Below, piece by piece: positions 5,536 to 6,228 of a stretch of DNA of 6,228 bases. The notes under the pieces are model-generated. The model saw only the letters and a list, made by a program, of their open reading frames with translations. It made no database searches and had not been told where the DNA came from. The first letter of the stretch is position 1. Each line of letters begins with the position of its first letter. Location: the NCBI GenBank assembly GCA_012522875.1, contig JAAYJP010000134.1:1-6228 (forward strand). Reading direction: 5' to 3'. This DNA comes from Clostridiales bacterium. Lineage in GTDB: Bacteria; Bacillota; Clostridia; Christensenellales; Aristaeellaceae. The position numbers and the translations under genes were made by a program.

Positions 5536-6228
5536 TTAAGCTGGGGCGCTGTTTTCCCCGGGCGGTACAGAGCCCTCCGCTGGTTCCGGGCGCAGCATTT
5601 CCGCAGCCTTCCCCGGGGCCTTAAGCCCCATGGCCAGGGCAGGGACCAGGAAAACCTTGCCCCCTCCTTCACCGCCCAGGTCGAGTTTCTCGTGGAGAGT
5701 TTTGGCGATGGTTCCGCTGATGCGGTCATCGATCAGCCAGACAACAATCTCCTTTTCCTTGAGCATCTCAAAGCTCAGGAACTTCATATCATGCCCGCCG
5801 GAACCCCGCCCGTGGATGATGGTGGCGCCGCCGGCGCCCGCATCCCGGGCGACATCCAATGCCTCCTGGGACAGCCCGCGGTTGAGCACAGCCATCATGC
5901 AGTCATAGCCCAATGCCGCACCCGTTTGGATGGTCACAGCAGGTTCTTCAAGCATGGCATGTTCCTCCTTGCTGCCTTTGAGGATCTTGCGCTGGAACAC
6001 GGCCCCCAGGATCATGATGGCCAGTACAGGCGTCATAGCCACCATGGCGATGACGCCAAAGCCGTCCACCAGCACATTGGCACCCGGCGTCATGGCGGCG
6101 GCCCCTTGGGCAAAAGCCAGGACGAAGGTGGCCGTCATGGGGCCTGAGGCCACACCGCCAGCGTCATAGGCGATGCCCACAAAGACCGGGTCAGAGAAGA
6201 AAGAAAGTAAGATTGCCATGGCAAAGCC
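5536..6228 (-). CDS. DUF1538 membrane protein with C-terminal PII-like domain (5' end outside window)
   Basis: The frame runs open to the right edge (residues GFA precede the ATG at 6219), and known DUF1538 proteins have a much longer membrane part, so this is the 3' portion of a larger gene. Residue numbers here count from that internal Met. Residues 1-78 are the end of a DUF1538 membrane domain: FVGIAYDAGGVASGPMTATF, then NVLVDGFGVIAMVAMTPVLA and a basic membrane exit (RKILKGSK). Residues about 102-199 resemble a nitrogen-regulatory PII-like fold: YDCMMAVLNRG, a helix, GAGGATIIHGRGSG (128-141), then KEKEIVVWLIDD and a second helix. A Pro/Glu-rich tail ends at TAA (5538-5536). DUF1538 proteins are thought to be transporters or channels of unknown substrate. 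The PII-like part suggests ligand-dependent control, which is inference. Its AGCTTAAGAAAGCT hairpin over the stop has no T tract. Confidence 0.88.
   Translation of the reverse strand, partial: GFAMAILLSFFSDPVFVGIAYDAGGVASGPMTATFVLAFAQGAAAMTPGANVLVDGFGVIAMVAMTPVLAIMILGAVFQRKILKGSKEEHAMLEEPAVTIQTGAALGYDCMMAVLNRGLSQEALDVARDAGAGGATIIHGRGSGGHDMKFLSFEMLKEKEIVVWLIDDRISGTIAKTLHEKLDLGGEGGGKVFLVPALAMGLKAPGKAAEMLRPEPAEGSVPPGENSAPA

Noticed and set aside
4945..6147. A 400-codon open frame on the plus strand opposite the UBA/DUF4342 and DUF1538 genes
   Set aside because: It is antisense to two genes with clear family features. Its translation is rich in His, Gln, Gly and Arg without any recognisable domain, and GC-rich coding DNA commonly leaves such an open complementary frame.

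Overview
This 6.2-kb window looks like ordinary chromosomal, mostly biosynthetic DNA from a GC-rich (about 60% by eye) anaerobic Firmicute, probably class Clostridia. The assignment rests on three things: a divergent LysA of the type I recall from Clostridia, strong GGAGG-type ribosome binding sites with sigma-A-like promoters, and a set of Firmicute-flavoured uncharacterised families (DUF3783, a UBA-like domain fused to DUF4342, DUF1538 with a PII-like tail). No genus can be named from the sequence alone.

Layout, left to right. Bases 1-269 (+) hold the 3' end of a DUF3783-type gene. It converges, with only 10 bp between, on lysA (280-1521, minus), which starts at TTG behind a strong ribosome binding site. 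A Rho-independent terminator (1565-1592, minus) separates lysA from the operon upstream of it, and a candidate lysA promoter overlaps that terminator. The operon reads, in order of transcription on the minus strand, thrC (4762-3299), thrB (3305-2406) and a ZIP-family metal transporter (2409-1624). Neighbouring genes overlap by 7 and 4 bp, so they are probably translationally coupled. A good sigma-A-type promoter (4790-4818) lies about 20 nt before the thrC ribosome binding site region, so the leader is too short for an attenuator. Upstream, a long hairpin (4838-4886) probably ends the transcript of a small UBA/DUF4342 membrane protein (4909-5421, minus). Beyond it lies the 3' part of a DUF1538 membrane protein with a soluble PII-like domain (5536-6228, minus), cut by the window edge.

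How it works together. ThrB and ThrC carry out the last two steps from homoserine to threonine, and LysA the last step from meso-diaminopimelate to lysine. The centre of the window is therefore an aspartate-family amino-acid cluster, split into two transcription units, with a metal transporter as the last operon gene. No mobile element, CRISPR array, RNA gene or phage gene was seen. There is no intergenic stretch above 150 bases. The least understood content is the DUF1538-PII protein, the UBA/DUF4342 protein and a short direct repeat/dyad between them.
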